A stretch of DNA of 64,000 nt, taken from the NCBI GenBank assembly GCA_964575605.1, contig CAZNRN010000013.1, forward strand, positions 32,137 through 96,136, read 5' to 3'. Below the pieces are notes generated by a model. That model saw only the letters and a list, made by a program, of their open reading frames with translations. It had not been told where the DNA came from and did no database searches. How positions within the stretch are numbered: the stretch's first letter is position 1; each line of letters starts with the position of its first letter. This document shows, one piece after another, positions 23,866 to 32,668 of the stretch. Origin of the DNA: JAPWJZ01 sp964575605 (GTDB lineage: Bacteria; Pseudomonadota; Alphaproteobacteria; Micavibrionales; UBA2020). The position numbers were made by a program, and so were the translations under genes.

Positions 23866-26444
23866 TCTGCGGCCTCCCCACTATCGCTTTTCTCGGCGGC
23901 ATCACCGCCGCCGATGACGTCAGCCCAGCTGAAGGGCTGCGCCGGTTTCTGTGCGGCATCCGGCAACCCTGCAGGCGGCAAGGCGTCTGCCGCGGGCGCG
24001 GCGGCCGTCTGTGCTGCGGGCGCAGTCTGGCCGGAAAGCTGTGCTGCCTGTTCGGCCACGGCATTCGCGCCGACGGTCGCTTCGGCGCCGCCGATAACGT
24101 CCATCCAGCTGAGCGGCGCGCCAAGCGCCGCGCTCGACGCTGCCTGCGCGGCTGCCTGCGCCTGCTGGCCGCCGCCCGAGATAACATCGTCCCACGAGAC
24201 AGGTTTTGCCGGGGGAGCTTCGGTAACCGGCGGGTCTGCGCGGCCTGCGCCCGAGCCTGCAGCGGCACCAGCACCGGCCGAGGCAATCGGCGATGCGCTG
24301 GCGTCGGAAAGGCCGATAACCTCGGTCCAGCTGAGCGGGCCCTTGTTCGCGGTGGCCTGCTGCACTGTCGCGACCGCGACAGCTTCGGCTTGCGGGTTGA
24401 TGGGCTGCGGCACATGCGGCTTGGTCGGGTCGGAAGTTGCCTCGCCGCCTGCCGCGTCTTCGGGCTTGATAGTTTTATGCGCTTCGGCGACGGCAGCGAC
24501 GCCATTGATGCCGCATTCGACCAGCGTACCGCCGCTTTTCTTGCCCTGCGCGAAACCGCGCGCCAGCGCTTCGATATCCGGGTTCGGCGCTATTTGCACC
24601 GCATCCGGGTCCCATTTCGGGTTGCGCAGGCGCTGCAGCACGACGTTGACGAGGCGCAGGGATTCCAGCGCCTCCTCGGCCGGCGGCGGGATGGGCAGGA
24701 AGCGGTGCACGCGCATCGCTTTCGCGTCCCCGATGTGCGAGTTGTAAATCTGGATTTCGCGCACGCCCTTACCGAAGGCGCAGACCGCACGGCCCTCGGT
24801 GAAGCCTTTCAGCATGTCATAGGAAGCGCGCGCCTGTTCCTGCGTCGAAACGCTCTTCGATTCCATGTAGCCCGAGCCGCCGCCCTGCTGGCCGCCGCGC
24901 TCGTAGCCCTGCACCTTGGTCACCAGCGTCGTGCCGACGGTTTTTTCGAAGAATTCTTTTGTCTGCGTCGGGTCCTCAAGCTTGCCGAAGAGCTTGATGT
25001 TACAGTTAGCGGTGATGGACCGCGCCTCTTCCTTCACGCGCTTTTCCAGCGCGGGTAAGTCCTGGCCGGCGAAGACGAGCGAGAAGCCCAACGAACGGGC
25101 CTGGGCGGCCATGACCGCCATACCCGCCGCGGTGTAGTAACCGACCTCGTCGAAGATGGCGATGAAGGGCGTGGCGGAGTTAGTGGGCTTGTTGTCGATC
25201 ACAGTCGCGGATTCACCTTCCACCGTGTTACCGAGCGTGGCACCCATCATCCCTTTCAGCGTCGAGGAGATGATTTTACCAAGGTTGGCCGTTTCGTCGC
25301 CGGATTTTTCCAGCGCCGGGATGAGGGTGATGAGGATGCGGCGGTTCAAGACCACGTCGAGCATGTCGACGTCGGCCGCCTGCGTGTCGAAGATGAAGCC
25401 GTAGTCGTCGCCCAGCGACTGCATGGAGCGCGTGAACTGCATGGACAGGTAGCCGTGCTGCTGGCGCGGGACCGAGGTATCGACCATGCCCGCATCGGGC
25501 GGCATGGGCTTTTCGTTGCCTTCATCATCGAACACGTGGTCGACATAGCCGGGCAATTCGTTCAGGTAGCCGCGGATGGCCGCGCGCAGGCTGTCAGGGA
25601 TGACCTGGTCGCGCGACAGTTTAATGACGGCCTTGAAGGTCAGGTAATGGCGGATGACGCCGATCGACAGCGGCATGTTCTGGTTTTCGCGCTTCCACAC
25701 CATGCAGGGCATCAGGGCGGACACGAGCGCCACGGCACGGTCTTTCCACATCGCGTTGTCGCCTTCGGAATCGGGCATCAACGACACAAGCATGTTGGTG
25801 AGGTACGAGGCCGAACCCGACGAGAAGGGGTTCATGGTGTTCGACGGCACGCGGCCGGATACGTTACCCGTCATATAGTTCATGATGAGCAAATCGTCGT
25901 CGCGGCCGAAGCGGCGGCACATGGCCGAGATAGTGGACCAGAGCGAGGTATCGGCTTTACCGTCGATGTAGACGAAGCCGGATGCCCAGCAAAGTGCGTT
26001 GCAGGCGTAGGATTTAAGGCCGAAGGTTTTACCGGAGCCGGTCGTACCGAGGTAGAGGCAGTGGGTACGGGCATCCGAGTTGGTGAACCAGACTTCCTCG
26101 CCGGAATCCTGGTCGTTGCCGAGGTAAAGGATGCCGTCGGCCATGCCGAGCTTGCCGTCGGGCTGCTTGAAGTTCGGGTCCTTGCGCTGCGCCGATTTGG
26201 GCAGCTTATAGGGCAGCACGACGGGACGGGACATCAGCCACCAGAAGTACAGGCAGGCAAAAAGGAAGATGACGTCGGAGCCCATGGCGATATAAGGGTC
26301 GATATAGATGCCGATGCCCATCATCGCCATGACGATGGCCGCGTTGGAAGGTTTCTTGGAGGCGTCGATGATGCGTGTCGTCCACGGGCGCGCGTCGCGC
26401 AGCAGTGATTTACCCTGGACTTCATATTCGGCTTTGATCGTCAC
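23862..26444 (-). CDS. icmO/dotL: IcmO/DotL-family type IVB coupling ATPase
   Basis: This 860-residue protein is the inner-membrane ATPase that selects substrates for a type IVB secretion system. It has a membrane-spanning region (about 34-72), Walker A GTTGSGKT (133-140) and Walker B IFDEVGYY (Asp432-Glu433). Conserved stretches include FVYIDGKAD, MNPFSSGSASYL and SLVFAGQDLPALEKRV. After about residue 640 comes a low-complexity Ala/Gly/Pro tail with four copies of S-W-x-[DE]-V-I, at 704-710, 749-755, 778-784 and 838-844. In Legionella the DotL tail binds the IcmS-IcmW-LvgA adaptors; the repeats may do the same here. It lies between a TM protein and the icmP homologue. No other dot/icm genes are in the window. 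Confidence 0.93.
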   Translation of the reverse strand: MTIKAEYEVQGKSLLRDARPWTTRIIDASKKPSNAAIVMAMMGIGIYIDPYIAMGSDVIFLFACLYFWWLMSRPVVLPYKLPKSAQRKDPNFKQPDGKLGMADGILYLGNDQDSGEEVWFTNSDARTHCLYLGTTGSGKTFGLKSYACNALCWASGFVYIDGKADTSLWSTISAMCRRFGRDDDLLIMNYMTGNVSGRVPSNTMNPFSSGSASYLTNMLVSLMPDSEGDNAMWKDRAVALVSALMPCMVWKRENQNMPLSIGVIRHYLTFKAVIKLSRDQVIPDSLRAAIRGYLNELPGYVDHVFDDEGNEKPMPPDAGMVDTSVPRQQHGYLSMQFTRSMQSLGDDYGFIFDTQAADVDMLDVVLNRRILITLIPALEKSGDETANLGKIISSTLKGMMGATLGNTVEGESATVIDNKPTNSATPFIAIFDEVGYYTAAGMAVMAAQARSLGFSLVFAGQDLPALEKRVKEEARSITANCNIKLFGKLEDPTQTKEFFEKTVGTTLVTKVQGYERGGQQGGGSGYMESKSVSTQEQARASYDMLKGFTEGRAVCAFGKGVREIQIYNSHIGDAKAMRVHRFLPIPPPAEEALESLRLVNVVLQRLRNPKWDPDAVQIAPNPDIEALARGFAQGKKSGGTLVECGINGVAAVAEAHKTIKPEDAAGGEATSDPTKPHVPQPINPQAEAVAVATVQQATANKGPLSWTEVIGLSDASASPIASAGAGAAAGSGAGRADPPVTEAPPAKPVSWDDVISGGGQQAQAAAQAASSAALGAPLSWMDVIGGAEATVGANAVAEQAAQLSGQTAPAAQTAAAPAADALPPAGLPDAAQKPAQPFSWADVIGGGDAAEKSDSGEAAE
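23907..24335 (-). repeat. Region encoding four S-W-x-[DE]-V-I motifs in DotL tail
   Basis: The motif begins with a hydrophobic residue (Leu, Val, Leu, Phe) followed by S-W-x-[DE]-V-I and then usually Gly/Ser-Gly. Start residues are 704, 749, 778 and 838 of the DotL homologue. The separating linkers are Ala/Gly/Pro-rich, so the motifs look like short linear docking peptides on a flexible tail. Confidence 0.85.
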
Positions 26445-26486
26445 GTTAAACGCTCCTTATCAAAATACCTTCGCCTCTGGCGCCGT

Positions 26487-27017
26487 CTAGTTCCCGAACA
26501 GCTGGTCGGCCGGCACGGGCGCGCCCGGCTTGACCGTCGTCACGGGCGACATGCCGCCGCCCGTCGCCACGCCCGGGCCCGTCACCGGGAAGAGCACGAC
26601 TTTCAGGATGAACAGCACCACGAAAAGACCCGCCACCCAGAGCGTGAAGCGCACAAAGCCGCTGAGGAAACCGCGCGGCGAACCGCTGGCGGCCACGGCG
26701 GCGGATGACCTGCGGCTGCCGCCGCCCGTTTCGGCGTCGAGCATCGCGCCGGTCAGCACGCGCAGCGCGCCGGTCGCCTTTTCCTTGTCGTTGAAGGTCG
26801 CGATCTCTTCCTCCGCACCGCCGTCTTTTTTCATGACGAGGCGGAAGCGCCCCGGCTGGCCTTCGCGTACTTCGAGGATGGCGGAGAGCAGCCCGGTCAG
26901 GTCGGCGCGCCAGGTGCGGGGCGTCTCGCCCGAATAGAACTGCGCGACCAGCGTATTGCCGACGATGCGCGCCTCGACATCGGGGTTGCTGGCTGGTTTG
27001 TTGCTGCTGCCGAACAT
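26487..27017 (-). CDS. Single-pass membrane protein between icmP and icmO homologues
   Basis: This 176-residue protein has an N-terminal soluble domain of about 95 residues with alternating beta strands (GNTLVAQFYSGETPRTWRADL, GRFRLVMKKDGG). A Ser/Gly linker, one transmembrane helix (about 117-143) and a Gly/Pro-rich tail follow. It lies in the same operon between the DotM and DotL homologues, ten bases after the icmP stop. No known Dot/Icm protein has this form to my knowledge. A coupling-complex accessory role is inferred from position. Confidence 0.7.
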   Translation of the reverse strand: MFGSSNKPASNPDVEARIVGNTLVAQFYSGETPRTWRADLTGLLSAILEVREGQPGRFRLVMKKDGGAEEEIATFNDKEKATGALRVLTGAMLDAETGGGSRRSSAAVAASGSPRGFLSGFVRFTLWVAGLFVVLFILKVVLFPVTGPGVATGGGMSPVTTVKPGAPVPADQLFGN

Positions 27018-27026
27018 TAAAATCTC

Positions 27027-28214
27027 CTATTTCCAGTATTTTGCGGCGCCGGCTTTTTTATCCAGCTCCGGTATGGCGCGCGCGGCACCGGATTTCAGGT
27101 ATGTCTCCATGCCCTTGATGCATTCCTCGAAGCGCGGCGTGGGGATTTTCTGCCCCGCAATCAGCTCGTTGGTGTAGTGCACCAGCGCGCCCGACGCCTC
27201 TGCGCAATACGACTTGCGGCCGAGGTTGTTGAGCGCGTACCACAGGTTGCGGTCGTGCCCGCGCAGCCAGACGAATTCGGCCGGCGCGACGACGCCGCCC
27301 TCCTCCCGCGCGCGCTGCAGGCAGCGCAGCATGGCGGTCGTTTCCCAGGCATGCTGGTCGGCGAATTTTTTCAGCGCCGGGCCCACCTTGGGGTTTTTCA
27401 GCGCGGCCTTGATCTTGCCTTTCAGCGCGGGGCTGATTTTAAGGCCGCCGTCGGGCGTCCAGCTTTTTGCAAGGTCGTTCAGGATGCTTTCGCAGTCCTT
27501 GCGCTTGCGGATGTGCTTGTAGGCGAAGGCAGCATAGAGCGCCTGCATGTGGATGGGCATTTTTTCAGGCCCCTGCCAGCGGCGGCCAAGCTGTTCGCCC
27601 AGCGCCTGGTAGGTCTTGTTGCGGTCGACCTGCCCGCCCGCCACCTTGATCTCGTGATAGGCGATCCACTCCTCGGGCGACAGCGCTTCGGAGAACACGG
27701 GCAGCTGCGAGGGCACGGGCTGGCCGGGCGCGCGCGCGGGCAGCTTGCGCGGGTCGAATTTCAGGAACGGGTGGATGGCAGGGAAAGATTTCGCCTGTTC
27801 CATCATAAGCGTTTCCAGCGTCATGCGGCGGCGGTACATCGTGCCCGGGCCCTTGAAGATGATGACGATGCTCATGCACAGCATGAGGCCGAGGAAGAAT
27901 AGTTTAAGCGGCAGCACGCCCATCAGCGTCATGCGGCGCAGCTCGTCGAAGCCGATGGTGGCGGGATCCCAGCCCGAAATGGCCTTGCGCCATTCGGCGA
28001 CTTTCAGCGTGCGGCTGGTGTCGGGGTCGAGCACCTTGAAGTTCTCGCCGAAAATGGTCTGCACCACGTACATCTCGCCGACCCGCACCCAGCGGATGGC
28101 GTTGGTGATCTGAACCGAGAAGAAATACCAGATGAACCAGCAGATGCCGCCCACGACAAAAACCACGCAGAACGTGATGATGAAGTCTTCATGCGGACTT
28201 TTCTGCTGCGACAC
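27027..28214 (-). CDS. icmP/dotM: IcmP/DotM-family type IVB coupling-complex protein
   Basis: This 395-residue inner-membrane protein has hydrophobic segments at about 12-33 and 96-116, then a cytoplasmic domain. Conserved family stretches are ALSPEEWIAYHEIK and FVWLRGHDRNLWYALNNLGR, which carries the Arg-rich patch used by DotM to contact acidic effector motifs in Legionella. It forms an operon with the 176-aa protein, the DotL homologue and a small TM protein, and is first in it. The upstream 284 bases to tRNA-Thr hold no gene and no clear promoter. Confidence 0.92.
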   Translation of the reverse strand: MSQQKSPHEDFIITFCVVFVVGGICWFIWYFFSVQITNAIRWVRVGEMYVVQTIFGENFKVLDPDTSRTLKVAEWRKAISGWDPATIGFDELRRMTLMGVLPLKLFFLGLMLCMSIVIIFKGPGTMYRRRMTLETLMMEQAKSFPAIHPFLKFDPRKLPARAPGQPVPSQLPVFSEALSPEEWIAYHEIKVAGGQVDRNKTYQALGEQLGRRWQGPEKMPIHMQALYAAFAYKHIRKRKDCESILNDLAKSWTPDGGLKISPALKGKIKAALKNPKVGPALKKFADQHAWETTAMLRCLQRAREEGGVVAPAEFVWLRGHDRNLWYALNNLGRKSYCAEASGALVHYTNELIAGQKIPTPRFEECIKGMETYLKSGAARAIPELDKKAGAAKYWK

Positions 28215-28498
28215 GCGGCGAGTACCCCCTGTAGTAACCCGGGCTGACCGGCTTTTGACCGGAGGCTTTCGATGATCGCGCCATCAAAACCCCTTGAAGC
28301 GCGGCGAATGCCTTATATATCAGCCTGAATATATTAACACATATTGTCCAAACGCCTAGAGTTTCAAATCCCCCCTTATGGACGCCTGCACCTGTCCTTT
28401 CAGGCTACCGGATTTGTGTTGAAAATTTTTAAATGCCGCCTATAAAAAAGAAGTATTTTTAAGCAATTACGTATATTCTGTTTATTAGTACTCCAGAT

Positions 28499-28570
28499 GC
28501 CGACGTAGCACAGCGGTAGTGCAGCGGTTTTGTAAACCGAAGGTCGGGAGTTCAATCCTCTCCGTCGGCA
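28499..28570 (+). tRNA. tRNA-Thr (anticodon TGT)
   Basis: A cloverleaf is readable: acceptor arms GCCGACG and CGTCGGC, D-loop GCGGTA, anticodon loop TTTGTAA centred on TGT, and T-loop TTCAATC. CCA is encoded at 28571-28573. It is on the strand opposite the icmP operon and has no neighbouring integrase. Confidence 0.95.
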
Positions 28571-28630
28571 CCACCCCCCTCTCCCTGTACCCCATATTAT
28601 CCTTTGAAAACAAAGCCTCGCAGGCGATGT

Positions 28631-28659
28631 TTGACATAATCACGAATCTCCGATAAACT
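28631..28659 (+). promoter_or_regulatory. Sigma70-type promoter
   Basis: TTGACA (28631-28636), a 17-base spacer and TAAACT (28654-28659), 30 bases before the small gene at 28690. Confidence 0.6.
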
Positions 28660-28689
28660 TACTAAATCAGGGTATTAGGGGGTACGTAT

Positions 28690-28938
28690 ATGCAGAAGCT
28701 CAGCAAAGTATTTAATGAAGTTTTCTCCCGCGACCGCGTGGAGGGCGCCGCAATGGCCGCCGCCGGCGCAGGTACGCTGACGCTGGGCAACGTTCCCGCC
28801 ATGATTGGCGCAGGCATTATCGGGGCGATCATGGGACGCGAAAGGCTTACCGAGACCTTCAACGCCGCCGTTTACGGCCGTCAAATGGCCACCGAGGCCG
28901 TCCCCGCCGTTATCAGGCGCATGGCACCGGGCGGATAG
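28690..28938 (+). CDS. Small Gly/Ala-rich protein (82 aa)
   Basis: This 82-residue protein has a central hydrophobic glycine-rich stretch (AAMAAAGAGTLTLGNVPAMIGAGIIGAIMG) that could insert into a membrane, flanked by amphipathic helices. AGGGGG precedes the ATG, and a promoter and terminator frame it as a single-gene unit. Small Gly-zipper proteins of this kind may be membrane-associated or toxin-like, but no family is recognised. Confidence 0.65.
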   Translation: MQKLSKVFNEVFSRDRVEGAAMAAAGAGTLTLGNVPAMIGAGIIGAIMGRERLTETFNAAVYGRQMATEAVPAVIRRMAPGG

Positions 28939-28974
28939 CGAACCGCCCAAATAATTCAAGAGCTTACACACAGA

Positions 28975-29007
28975 AACGGCCCGGCCCACACCGGGCCGTT
29001 TTAATTT
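28975..29007 (+). terminator. Intrinsic terminator of the small gene
   Basis: Perfect stem AACGGCCCGG / CCGGGCCGTT with loop CCCACA, followed by TTAATTT. Confidence 0.85.
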
Positions 29008-29142
29008 CGCGGTTAGGGGCACTTTACGCTTTATTTATTATGACAATTCCTGTATATTTACATAACTCACTTCAAGAATCAGAATGAAAAGCCCTTTAAA
29101 GGGGATGCGCCTTAAACAACTGGCAAAAGTAAAAGAGGTCCC

Positions 29143-29424
29143 ATGAGCAACCCCGTCCTTAAACAGGTCGAGCAGATTCTCACCCCCGGCACGCTGGAAC
29201 AAAAGCGCGAGCAGATCAGCCTGTTCCTGGCGAACGGCAACAGTACGCAATTCGCAGGCGACGTCTTCTGGAAGGTGACGATGCCCGACGACGACCGCGT
29301 GATGAAAGGCGACGCCGAAAGCATCGACGAAGCCATGAGCATCATCAAAGGCGTGATCGAGGAACTCATCCAGAAAACAGGCCCCGCAGCAAAAGTGGCC
29401 GTATCGGTGAAAGGGAAAGAATAA
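29143..29424 (+). CDS. Small protein, paralogue of 31310-31594 (93 aa)
   Basis: This 93-residue acidic protein begins SNPVLKQVEQIL. It has a conserved block PGTLEQKREQISLFL, then GDVFWKVTMP and a C-terminal helix-strand (IIKGVIEELIQKTG, KVAVSVKGKE). GAGGT is three bases before the ATG. Its stop overlaps the start of the 561-aa gene by one base, so the two are translationally coupled. Size and coupling resemble secretion chaperones, but the fold is not recognised. A close paralogue lies on the far side of the 561-aa gene. Confidence 0.7.
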   Translation: MSNPVLKQVEQILTPGTLEQKREQISLFLANGNSTQFAGDVFWKVTMPDDDRVMKGDAESIDEAMSIIKGVIEELIQKTGPAAKVAVSVKGKE

Positions 29425-31109
29425 TGACGGACACAGCAAAACAGGAAACCGCCGCAACCGGCACCCCGGTCACCTTCGACCCCCTTGCAACCACCACGCC
29501 CGCCCCCGTGCCCGCCGCCAATACGCTGGCGCCGGTTTTCGTGAAAGTGAAGGGCGACTTTTTGCATGGCGAACTGAAACGTGAATCCGCCGAAGCCGTC
29601 GCGAAGCTGCACGAAAATTTCAAGGCGCGCATCAAGGAAACCGTCGACACCGCGATGAAGGGCCGCCCCGAAGACCAGGCCCTTTCCGACGCCGCGACCG
29701 CGCATTGCATCGCCAACGCCCGTACGCGCAAGGAACTGACCTCGAAACAGCTGGCGCAGAAACTCGACAGGGGCGCGGAAGCGCTGAACGCCGAGACCAC
29801 CACGCTGCTAGCCGACCTCGTGAAGCTCGAGGAAGCTCTGGCCCGCCGCCTGACCAAGAAAAAAGACGATTACGATTACTATGACGATCCGGAGCCGGAT
29901 GCCAACCATCCCTTCAGCGGCCTCTTGCGCGGCTTGCAGACGCTGGCCAGCAAGTTCGGCCTGGCATCGCCGCCGGCCCCGCAATCGCCGCCCTTCCCGA
30001 ATGGCGCGGAACAGCAGGCCGACGGCCCGCAACCCGTCAAGGTCGAAACCGACCGTATTTATTACCGCCTCGAGGATTTCAGCCGCTCGCCCGTGCAGCC
30101 GCTGGTCGAGGCATTCCTGAAAGACAAGGGCTATACCGTCACCGATTACGCCGACGGTTATGCCGTCGACGGCCGCAAGAACACGTGCAAGATCGGCAAG
30201 TTGCTGAAAGACGCGAACCCCGGCCTTTACGAAGCCTTCTGTGAAGACAGCACCCGCATGGCCAAGAACCTGCTGGTCGTCATCACCAAGGACTACGCCG
30301 ACCTCGCGCGTGCCTCTTACGGCCGCGGCTGGCAGAGCTGCCGCGCCGAAGCCGGCAGCGCCGTGCGCTATGCGGTGAAGGAAGTGAAGATCGGCGTGAT
30401 GAGCGCCTACCTTATCCGCGAGGGCGACCCCGACATCAACGACCCGCTCGGCCGCGTCAACATCAAGCCCTATGATTCAGGCAGCGGCCCCCTGAAGAAG
30501 ACCGCCTACTTCACCTTCAACCCGATCGGCCTGCACCATCCGGGCTTCGTCAACGCGGTTAACCGCTTTGTCGAAGAACACCTGAACGGCGATAAATTCG
30601 GCACGTTCCGTCTGCGCGCCGGTTGCGAGAACTACCGCGAGTTCGACAGCCGCACCCGCCTGCCCGTCGACGCCGAGGCCGCGTTCAAGCTGCTTGGCGT
30701 CCGCTACAAGAAAGAAGACGACGGCAAGATCCATGTGAAAGGCGACCTCACACTCTCAGGCCTCGGCCTGTCGCGCCTGCCCGATATGCGCGATGTTGTG
30801 GTCGAAGGCGGCATCGACGTGTCGAACAACAAACTGATGACGCTGGAAGGCCTGCCGACCGCGCCGATCAAGTTCCTGAACGCGCAGTCGAACCTGCTGG
30901 GCTGCTTCACCGGCGCGCCCGAAGATGTCGGCCGCAATTTCAACTACAAGGACAACTGCTACCTGGTGACCACTTATGGCGCGCCGAAGGCGGAAGTCTA
31001 TGAATTCGGCAACGGCTACGAGGACCACCGGCGCTACGGCACGTCCGATCAGTGCGTCGGCCCTGTCGAGCAGCCCGACCGCTTCCCGAGCTTCAAGCGC
31101 AAGCGCTAG
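29424..31109 (+). CDS. Hypothetical 561-aa protein, candidate secreted effector
   Basis: Disordered N-terminus (about 1-40), a helical region (41-140), an acidic Asp/Tyr patch (KKKDDYDYYDDPEPD), a Pro-rich linker, then a globular half. Near 440-490 are leucine-rich-repeat-like strands (GGIDVSNNKLMTLEGLP, FLNAQSNLLGCF). The end is basic (RFPSFKRKR). There is no signal peptide. It is translationally coupled to the preceding 93-aa gene and followed by a terminator. Multi-domain form, partner-like small gene and basic tail suit a type IV effector, but this is inference. No enzyme signature seen. Confidence 0.7.
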   Translation: MTDTAKQETAATGTPVTFDPLATTTPAPVPAANTLAPVFVKVKGDFLHGELKRESAEAVAKLHENFKARIKETVDTAMKGRPEDQALSDAATAHCIANARTRKELTSKQLAQKLDRGAEALNAETTTLLADLVKLEEALARRLTKKKDDYDYYDDPEPDANHPFSGLLRGLQTLASKFGLASPPAPQSPPFPNGAEQQADGPQPVKVETDRIYYRLEDFSRSPVQPLVEAFLKDKGYTVTDYADGYAVDGRKNTCKIGKLLKDANPGLYEAFCEDSTRMAKNLLVVITKDYADLARASYGRGWQSCRAEAGSAVRYAVKEVKIGVMSAYLIREGDPDINDPLGRVNIKPYDSGSGPLKKTAYFTFNPIGLHHPGFVNAVNRFVEEHLNGDKFGTFRLRAGCENYREFDSRTRLPVDAEAAFKLLGVRYKKEDDGKIHVKGDLTLSGLGLSRLPDMRDVVVEGGIDVSNNKLMTLEGLPTAPIKFLNAQSNLLGCFTGAPEDVGRNFNYKDNCYLVTTYGAPKAEVYEFGNGYEDHRRYGTSDQCVGPVEQPDRFPSFKRKR

Positions 31110-31137
31110 AAGCAACGAACTCTTTACTACCTTGCTA

Positions 31138-31169
31138 AATCCCGGCCCTCAAAAAGCCGGGATTTTTTT
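31138..31169 (+). terminator. Intrinsic terminator after the 561-aa gene
   Basis: Stem AATCCCGGC / GCCGGGATT followed by TTTTT. It separates the 561-aa gene from the second small paralogue. Confidence 0.88.
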
Positions 31170-31309
31170 CATGAATGGCGGGCATATATATACCCCAAAC
31201 TTTTCTTTACATAATGTTTGATTTGGGGTACTTTAATGCTCCATTTATTGAACTGGATATCGATTCCGAAGTTAGAAAGACAAGCTTCGTTTGCTGTAGG
31301 GAGGGACGC

Positions 31310-31594
31310 TTGCCGCCACAAAGGACGCTGAAACGGGTTCGCGAATTGCTGAAACCCGGCACGCTGATACAGAAGTACGAGGACATCACATTGTTCCTCG
31401 GCTCTGGCCACAGCATGCTGTACAGCGGCGATGTGAGCTGGAAAGTGTCCCTCCCGGGCAATGAAGTGAAGGGCAACGCCGAAAGCGTTGACCACGCCCT
31501 TACCGACATCTCGCGGCTGTTCGTGAAACTGCTGCAAGAAAACAAGCCGGACACCAAAGTCCGCCTCGACGTCAGGTCGAAAGAAGTCTCCTGA
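31310..31594 (+). CDS. Small protein, paralogue of 29143-29424 (94 aa)
   Basis: This 94-residue protein starts at a TTG with a strong GGGAGGG five bases upstream. An open frame begins earlier (31175), but similarity to the paralogue begins only here. Shared blocks are PGTLIQKYEDITLFL, GDVSWKVSLP, KGNAESVDHAL and a C-terminal strand (KVRLDVRSKE). The two copies flank the 561-aa gene, suggesting duplication of a partner protein. Function unknown. Confidence 0.7.
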   Translation: MPPQRTLKRVRELLKPGTLIQKYEDITLFLGSGHSMLYSGDVSWKVSLPGNEVKGNAESVDHALTDISRLFVKLLQENKPDTKVRLDVRSKEVS

Positions 31595-31619
31595 TCATTT
31601 TTCGCGCGTCTCCAAACTT

Positions 31620-32624
31620 TTATTTTTCGCGCGTTTCCGCGACGCCCGCCTCTTTCGGCAGGGGCGTGTTTTCACCCTTCAGCACATGGCCGAGGAACCA
31701 GAGGCTGTAGGCGACGATGCGGTCGTGGCCGTCGTCGACCATGTCGCTCCAGCCGAAATGGCCAACGCTGATGAATTCGACGTACCATGCGGGCGCGGAA
31801 GTCAGGTCATAGACGCCGCCCTTTTTGCGCAGGGCGGGCGTGATGCCGAAATCGCGCGTGCCGCCCTGGTACATGACAGGCACCGAAAGATGGCCGAGGT
31901 CGCCATGGTTGGCGAAGGGCTGGCTGTAGGGCGAGAGCGCAAGCACGCCCTTGATACCCTCCATCTTCCAGCTGGGCCATGCGCCCGCAAGCCCCAGCAC
32001 GGTATAGCCACCCAGCGAATGGCCGGCCAATGCGACCTTGTCCCAGTCGATGCGCCTGCTCCAGACCGCGTCGGCCTTCAGGGCGGCATAGAGGTTTTTG
32101 ATGTCGGTTGCGCGCGAGGCGTAGGTTTTATCCGACCAGTCGGCGTAATCGGCGAAGCGTTTTTCGGGGCGGTCCATGCCCTGCGCACCCGTCCAGCAGC
32201 TGGAATCGGCATGGTCGGGCGCCACGGCGATATAGCCGGCCTCGGCCAGCGCCTTCATCAGAAATATCGACTGCGTGTTGCAGCCATGGAAACCGTGGGA
32301 GAATATCACCAGCGGTTTCGGCTTGTCCACCTCCCCCGGCACAACGGGCGGCAGCCAGTAGGCGATGGAGAGGCCCGCAATTTCCTGCGTACTGATCGGC
32401 CCGCCGTTGGTTTTTTCCATGCGCTTGTGGAAACGTTCACGGATAAGGTCGCGCACGGGGCCGCGGGAGGCGGCGTCCTCCAGCGCGGTAGCGTCATCTT
32501 CGTCTTCCGGCAGCCCCGCGCCGAACAGCGCGTCGAGGGGCGCTGACTGGTCGTTCTGCGCACGCGCGGGCGCGTGCCAGAGCAGGCAGGAGAATAGCAC
32601 CAATATAATAAGCCGGCGCAGCAT
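31620..32624 (-). CDS. Secreted alpha/beta hydrolase (PAF-acetylhydrolase/dienelactone hydrolase-like)
   Basis: This 334-residue protein has a signal peptide (MLRRLIILVLFSCLLWHAPARA), so it is periplasmic or secreted. The catalytic domain shows PLVIFSHGFHGCNTQS (oxyanion loop), the nucleophile elbow GHSLGGYTVLG, an acid in GGTRDFGI and the His in SVGHFGWSD. This pattern is typical of PAF-acetylhydrolase-like lipases. GAGG before the ATG at 32624 supports that start over 32654. Substrate not known. Confidence 0.88.
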   Translation of the reverse strand: MLRRLIILVLFSCLLWHAPARAQNDQSAPLDALFGAGLPEDEDDATALEDAASRGPVRDLIRERFHKRMEKTNGGPISTQEIAGLSIAYWLPPVVPGEVDKPKPLVIFSHGFHGCNTQSIFLMKALAEAGYIAVAPDHADSSCWTGAQGMDRPEKRFADYADWSDKTYASRATDIKNLYAALKADAVWSRRIDWDKVALAGHSLGGYTVLGLAGAWPSWKMEGIKGVLALSPYSQPFANHGDLGHLSVPVMYQGGTRDFGITPALRKKGGVYDLTSAPAWYVEFISVGHFGWSDMVDDGHDRIVAYSLWFLGHVLKGENTPLPKEAGVAETREK

Positions 32625-32668
32625 GGCGGGAACCTCTGACCTATTATACCACAACGTATTATACCCTT

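Noticed and set aside
23386..24747. Long plus-strand frame opposite dotL and its downstream gene
   Set aside because: Antisense to clearly assigned DotL coding sequence; low-complexity Ala/Ser/Pro translation typical of a shadow.
28499..28570. tRNA-Thr as an integration site for an island
   Set aside because: No integrase and no repeat of the tRNA end was found on either side.
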